The position numbers were made by a program, and so were the translations under genes. Shown piece by piece: positions 63,601 through 64,000 of a DNA stretch of 64,000 nt. A model generated the notes under the pieces. The model saw only the letters and a program-made list of their open reading frames with translations. It was not told where the DNA came from and did no database searches. The DNA comes from Pacificispira sp002696645 (GTDB lineage: Bacteria > Pseudomonadota > Alphaproteobacteria > UBA8366 > Aestuariispiraceae), in the NCBI RefSeq assembly GCF_048892425.1, contig NZ_JBLZHU010000001.1:866623-930622 (forward strand), written 5' to 3'. Every line of letters starts with the position of its first letter. Position 1 is the stretch's first letter.

Positions 63601-64000
63601 GTCGTCGCGGTGTCGCTGCCATCGGTGCTGGTGGCTGTTACGGTCAGGGTGAAATCGTCGCTGCTGTTTTCGGGCGGCGTGATGGAGAGATTGGCAAGCT
63701 GAGCCGGCGTCAGCGTCGCGACACCATCGGTCACCGTGACAGCCTCACCATCCGCCGTCAGAACCGCGCCGTCGGGAATGCCGCTGATCTCAACAGACAA
63801 AGTCTCGGACCCATCAGTGTCGGTGAGGGCTGAACTGATATCCAGGGCAATGGCTGTGTCTTCACTGCCGCTTGCCGCATCAACACTGAGCGTCGGTGTA
63901 TCGGCTACCGCATCAACGGTGACATCCAGCGTATCGGTAACGGTGCTGGTATCGCCACTCTCGCCATCGGTCGTGGTGACGGCAACAGAGAGGGTGAAGT
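51645..64000 (-). CDS. Giant type-I-secreted RTX repeat protein (N-terminal part beyond right edge)
   Basis: The frame is open to the window end: at least 4,118 codons. Domain order from the visible N-terminal side: about 25 cadherin/Ig-like units of 110-113 residues (55571-64000); a PA14-like domain (about 54945-55435); further Ig-like units; an isolated RTX-like GTEGADTIVGSAGNDVIYG; a LamG/concanavalin-like domain (about 53610-54300); two jelly-roll-like modules (about 53030-53560 and 52510-53020); RTX nonapeptides such as GGAGSDTIFGGVGDDVIDGG (about 51900-52510); and a type I secretion C-terminus starting ADIFVLGSPGDGIDTITDF. This is the layout of large calcium-dependent adhesins or biofilm proteins. 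The T1SS genes and the retention or anchor N-terminus would lie to the right. Confidence 0.88.
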   Translation of the reverse strand, partial: FTLSVAVTTTDGESGDTSTVTDTLDVTVDAVADTPTLSVDAASGSEDTAIALDISSALTDTDGSETLSVEISGIPDGAVLTADGEAVTVTDGVATLTPAQLANLSITPPENSSDDFTLTVTATSTDGSDTATTTATLPVSVTGVADAATVATADAAGNEDTAIALNIDVTGVQDGDSASITISDIPAGATLSAGTVNEDGSVTLTPAELEGLTITPAADSDADFTLSVAVTTTDGESGDTSTVTDTLDVTIEAVADAPTLSIDAASGSEDTAIALDISSALTDTDGSETLSVEISGIPDGAVLTADGEAVTVTDGVATLTPAQLANLTITPPTNSSDDFDLTVTATSTDGSDTATTTATLPVSVTGVADAATVATADAAGSEDTAIALNIDVTGVQDGDSASITISDIPAGATLSAGSVNEDGSVTLTPAELEGLTITPAADSDADFTLSVAVTTTDGESGDTSTVTDTLDVTVDAVADAPTLSVDAASGAEDTAIALDISSALTDDSETLYVEISGIPDGAVLTADGEAVTVTDGVATLTPAQLANLSITPPANSSNDFDLTVTATSTDGSDTATTSATLPVSVTGVADAPTLSTDAASGNEDTAIALDISSALTDDSETLSVEISGIPDGAILTADGEAVTVTDGVATLTPAQLANLTITPPANSSDDFDLTVTATSTDGSDTATTTATLPVSVTGVADAATVATADAVGSEDTAIAIDIDVTGVQDGDSASITISDIPAGATLSAGTINEDGSVTLTPAELEGLTITPAADSDADFTLSVAVTTTDGESGDTSTVTDTLDVTVDAVADTPTLSVDAASGSEDTAIALDISSALTDTDGSETLSVEISGIPDGAILTADGEAVTVTDGVATLTPAQLANLTITPPANSSDDFDLTVTATSTDGSDTATTTATLPVSVTGVADAATVATADAAGNEDTAIALNIDVTGVQDGDSASITISDIPAGATLSAGTVNEDGSVTLTPAELEGLTITPAADSDADFTLSVAVTTTDGEGGDTSTVTDTLDVTVDAVADTPTLSVDAASGSEDTAIALDISSALTDTDGSETLSVEISGIPDGAVLTADGEAVTVTDGVATLTPSQLANLSITPPANSSDDFDLTVTATSTDGSDTATTTATLPVSVTGVADAATVATADAAGNEDTAIALNIDVTGVQDGDSASITISDIPAGATLSAGTINEDGSVTLTPAELEGLTITPAADSDADFTLSVAVTTTDGESGDTSTVTDTLDVTVDAVADAPTLSVEAASGSEDTAITLDISSALTDTDGSETLSVEISGIPDGAVLTADGEAVTVTDGVATLTPAQLANLSITPPANSSNDFDLTVTATSTDGSDTATTTATLPVSVTGVADAPTLSTDAASGSEDTAIALDISSALTDDSETLSVEISGIPDGAVLTADGEAVTVTDGVATLTPAQLANLTITPPANSSDDFDLTVTATSTDGSDTATTTATLPVSVTGVADAATVATADAVGSEDTAIALDIAVTGVQDGDSTSITISDIPTGATLSAGTVNEDGSVTLTPAELEGLTITPAADSDADFTLSVAVTTTDGESGDTSTVTDTLDVTVDAVADTPTLSVDAASGSEDTAIALDISSALTDTDGSETLSVEISGIPDGAVLIADGEAVTVTDGVATLTPAQLANLTITPPANSSDDFDLTVTATSTDGSDTATTTATLPVSVTGVADAPTLSVDAASGSEDTAIALDISSALTDDSETLSVEISGIPDGAVLTADGEAVTVTDGVATLTPAQLANLTITPPANSSDDFDLTVTATSTDGSDTATTTATLPVSVTGVADAATVATADAAGSEDTAIAIDIDVTGVQDGDSASITISDIPTGATLSAGTVNEDGSVTLTPAELEGLTITPAADSDADFTLSVAVTTTDGESGDTSTVTDTLDVTVDAVADAPTLSVDAASGSEDTAIALDISSALTDDSETLSVEISGIPDGAVLTADGEAVTVTDGVATLTPAQLANLTITPPANSSDDFDLTVTATSTDGSDTATTTATLPVSVTGVADAATVATADAAGSEDTAIALNIDVTGVQDGDSASITISDIPAGATLSAGSVNEDGSVTLTPAELEGLTITPAADSDADFTLSVAVTTTDGESGDTSTVTDTLDVTVDAVADAPTLSIDAASGSEDTAIALDISSALTDTDGSETLSVEISGIPEGAVLTADGEAVTVTDGVATLTPAQLANLTITPPANSSDDFDLTVTATSTDGSDTATTTATLPVSVTGVADAATVATADAAGSEDTAIALDIDVTGVQDGDSASITISDIPAGATLSAGTVNENGSVTLTPAELEGLTITPAADSDADFTLSVAVTTTDGESGDTSTVTDTLDVTVDAVADAPTLSVDAASGSEDTAITLDISSALTDTDGSETLSVEISGIPDGAILTADGETVTVTDGVATLTPAQLSNLTITPPANSSEDFDLTVTATSTDGSDTATTTATLPVTVTGVADAPTLSVEAAAGVEDSAIELDLSAALTDDSETLSVEISGIPDGAILKSGETVITVNDGVADLTPAQLANLTITPPENSSDDFTLTVTATSTDGTDTATTVGSIPITVTGVADAPELDVHAASGDEDSAIDLDISAALSDSDETLTVEISGIPNGATLTANGVAIAVTAGVATLAAGQLEALAITPPANSSDDFILTVTATSTDGTSTATTEGTIPVTVNAVADTPNMTVSAASGTEDHAIALNITANSDDSGETLSITIGDIPDGAVLMSGTTEISITDGEATLTPAQLADLSITPPSNSDEDFDLSVTVTSTDGSSTATQSGTLSVSVDPDADTPSLTLSGSTAVIDSVTVALTLPDSLSDSLTNATGPYDLPAGSGLSGQIFDTNGSMNSLSAADALIAAGGPDVSFTATTVDYDGGSTVGGFLGSDGSGATGTTGATADTFVVKIVGYIKIEAGSHNFSVTSDDGFRLKIGGETVTEFVSDRSPETSNGSFNAPEDGLYPIEIVYWENGGGQELNVQMDGTTLGGNILYSTLPEGVIANGDGSYSIPETVDTSTSLTISDLPDNAVLSAGTKNADGTWTVTPEQAEGLTVTYPDGAIHTVTATVTDSYGAELASADIMTGALQTFTAELNIQSALVDIDGSETLSIQISADSIPDGAIFSAGDVQADGSVILTADELDGLTVQFPVGTEDFNLSITATSTDGSDTASITQSLTVTVPDVQGGTYIGTEGADTIVGSAGNDVIYGDGDPNAPPEIVETPVNGIFHFAMEDTTWGSNETVTDSLNGITGTAKGDTGSSTGKNGNSAQFDGSGDYVVVPHSEAMELTKGTFSIDFIAWNNGTLASKDSSGFDDGGHFDLNINSNHVVELRVQTEDESFTLSGGSINYEDWQNASVTWDGETVTLYVNGTAVDSVASDWNLSENENPWTFGASQINSGDNVANNLTDYLNGRIDNPTLLDQPLSAEQIAAMHTNGIPATLASGLTVSSEGDDTTGSTTLLSEDFSNGSGSFTYSDGVFGTSNGYYESGASGASNGETGGGLSVTLGGQNNNSVSDMSGGWTTTINVDDATENTTLTFKVRMVYPADSESDEAAEVRVAVDGQLVGAGGQDYVMRYEGDGDGGSDYDSGWQTITLDLGSLPAGEHTITLGGYYEGKTTSDEEVNIFFDTVSVTGDSVFSGTTQVADRTEMFHTTFEDKNDGFHDSSDGWQTNSDKIEVRSDTSDNFGAATDGHNYIELNTDPDDIYADAASIYRDIQTEAGRVYELTFSYSGRPGYDDSVNSMLVSANGTSLGTFTHDMENNSSLDWQTVTVRFTGTGESMRLEFAENSNADVDGGRGMMLDDITLVDTGYGPSMADTIDGGAGSDTIFGGVGDDVIDGGTGDDVINGGTGADTIDGGAGSDTIDYSSSDEGVIIDFQNGIVSGGDAEGDSLTGIENITGSAHDDTLTGDAGDNRIQGGAGADTLDGGAGNDTLDYSDSDEAVTINFESGTVTGGDATGDQIANFENMLGSDFNDTLVGDDGDNRIDGGKGSDLLSGGDGADIFVLGSPGDGIDTITDFNIAEGDRLDVSSVVNMNDVDDIANYLKIEDDGAGNSTVMVNTSGDGEAAHFTAVASLEGVTNIDINSILQDQNQNGENV
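51900..52510 (-). repeat. RTX calcium-binding nonapeptide repeats
   Basis: Clusters of GGxGxDxIx-type nonapeptides (for example GGVGDDVIDGG, GGTGDDVINGG, GGAGNDTLDY, GGKGSDLLSGGDGAD) separated by two spacer segments of similar sequence (SDEGVIIDFQNGIVSGGDAE and SDEAVTINFESGTVTGGDAT). They bind calcium outside the cell and help folding after type I export. Confidence 0.9.
55571..64000 (-). repeat. Tandem array of A and B Ig/cadherin-like units (superrepeat)
   Basis: Two unit types: A is 110 residues (starts VADAATVATADAAG, ends TDTLDVTVDA) and B is 111-113 residues (starts VADAPTLSVDAASG, ends TTTATLPVSVTG). From the right edge inward I count a partial A, then B A B A B B A B A B A B B A B B A B A B A B, then three diverged B-type units: 16 B and 9 complete A. 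Unit lengths are whole codons, so recombination between units would keep the frame. Units 1-22 are nearly identical at DNA level; the three proximal to the PA14 domain are diverged. Confidence 0.9.

Noticed and set aside
55571..64000. CRISPR array or satellite DNA as explanation for the repeats
   Set aside because: The repeats are 330-339 bp, in frame and protein-coding, without short palindromic repeats and unique spacers.

Overview
The window is a continuous stretch of an alphaproteobacterial chromosome, most likely a marine Rhodospirillales/Kiloniellales-like heterotroph. This placement is inferred from gene content and order, not from a search. The indicators are the order glyA-nrdR-ribD-ribE-ribBA-ribH-nusB-thiL, a MucR/Ros-type regulator, a DUF6898 protein, a bacterial Bpt (Leu/Arg-protein transferase), an alpha-E/ATP-grasp pair, and TRAP transport. 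I see no tRNA or rRNA gene, CRISPR array, insertion sequence or prophage. Apart from the terminal repeat gene, it reads as dense, ordinary core and transport genes.

Layout: (1) 1-5289 is the urea ABC transporter urtABCDE; urtA is cut by the left edge. (2) 5293-11011 is a minus-strand block: a family-3 solute-binding protein, a secreted EEP hydrolase, molybdate modCBA, and a cystathionine beta-lyase directly upstream of modA. (3) 11119-16098 holds an FAD oxidoreductase (plus), then a Sel1 protein, an MlaC-like protein, an EamA permease and glutaryl-CoA dehydrogenase (all minus). (4) 16256-17968 holds a DUF6898 protein, a MucR regulator lacking two zinc ligands, an AT-rich 460-bp spacer and rpiB. 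(5) 18067-25220 is the glyA/riboflavin/nusB/thiL block, with a DUF465 gene inside and a strong RBS-containing inverted repeat before ribE. (6) 25280-32094 (plus) holds a FliL-like protein, a GGT-family enzyme, an MFS permease, parC, a cupin and bioY. (7) 32196-37784 (minus) holds a cupin gene and a TRAP operon dctP-dctQ-dctM with unusually long permeases. (8) 37982-45786 (minus) holds bpt, the alpha-E/ATP-grasp pair, an RDD protein, two tandem MotB-like genes, motA and a membrane-anchored methyltransferase. (9) 45864-51621 holds a flavin reductase, sdaA, a penicillin-acylase-family enzyme, an alpha/beta hydrolase and a small exported protein.

(10) 51645-64000 (minus) is the striking part: the C-terminal 4,118 codons of a giant type-I-secreted repeat protein whose N-terminus lies beyond the right edge. 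It carries an array of about 110-residue cadherin/Ig-like units of two types (A and B). PA14-like, LamG-like and jelly-roll-like modules, RTX nonapeptides and a type I secretion C-terminus follow. About 2,527 consecutive residues of the array contain no Lys, Arg or His.

Functional picture: nitrogen and carboxylate acquisition (urea, TRAP substrate), molybdate and biotin uptake, near-complete riboflavin synthesis (the GTP cyclohydrolase II half of RibBA looks inactive), flagellar motor parts, and a very large surface adhesin. Protein family calls rest on recognised motifs; no database search was run.
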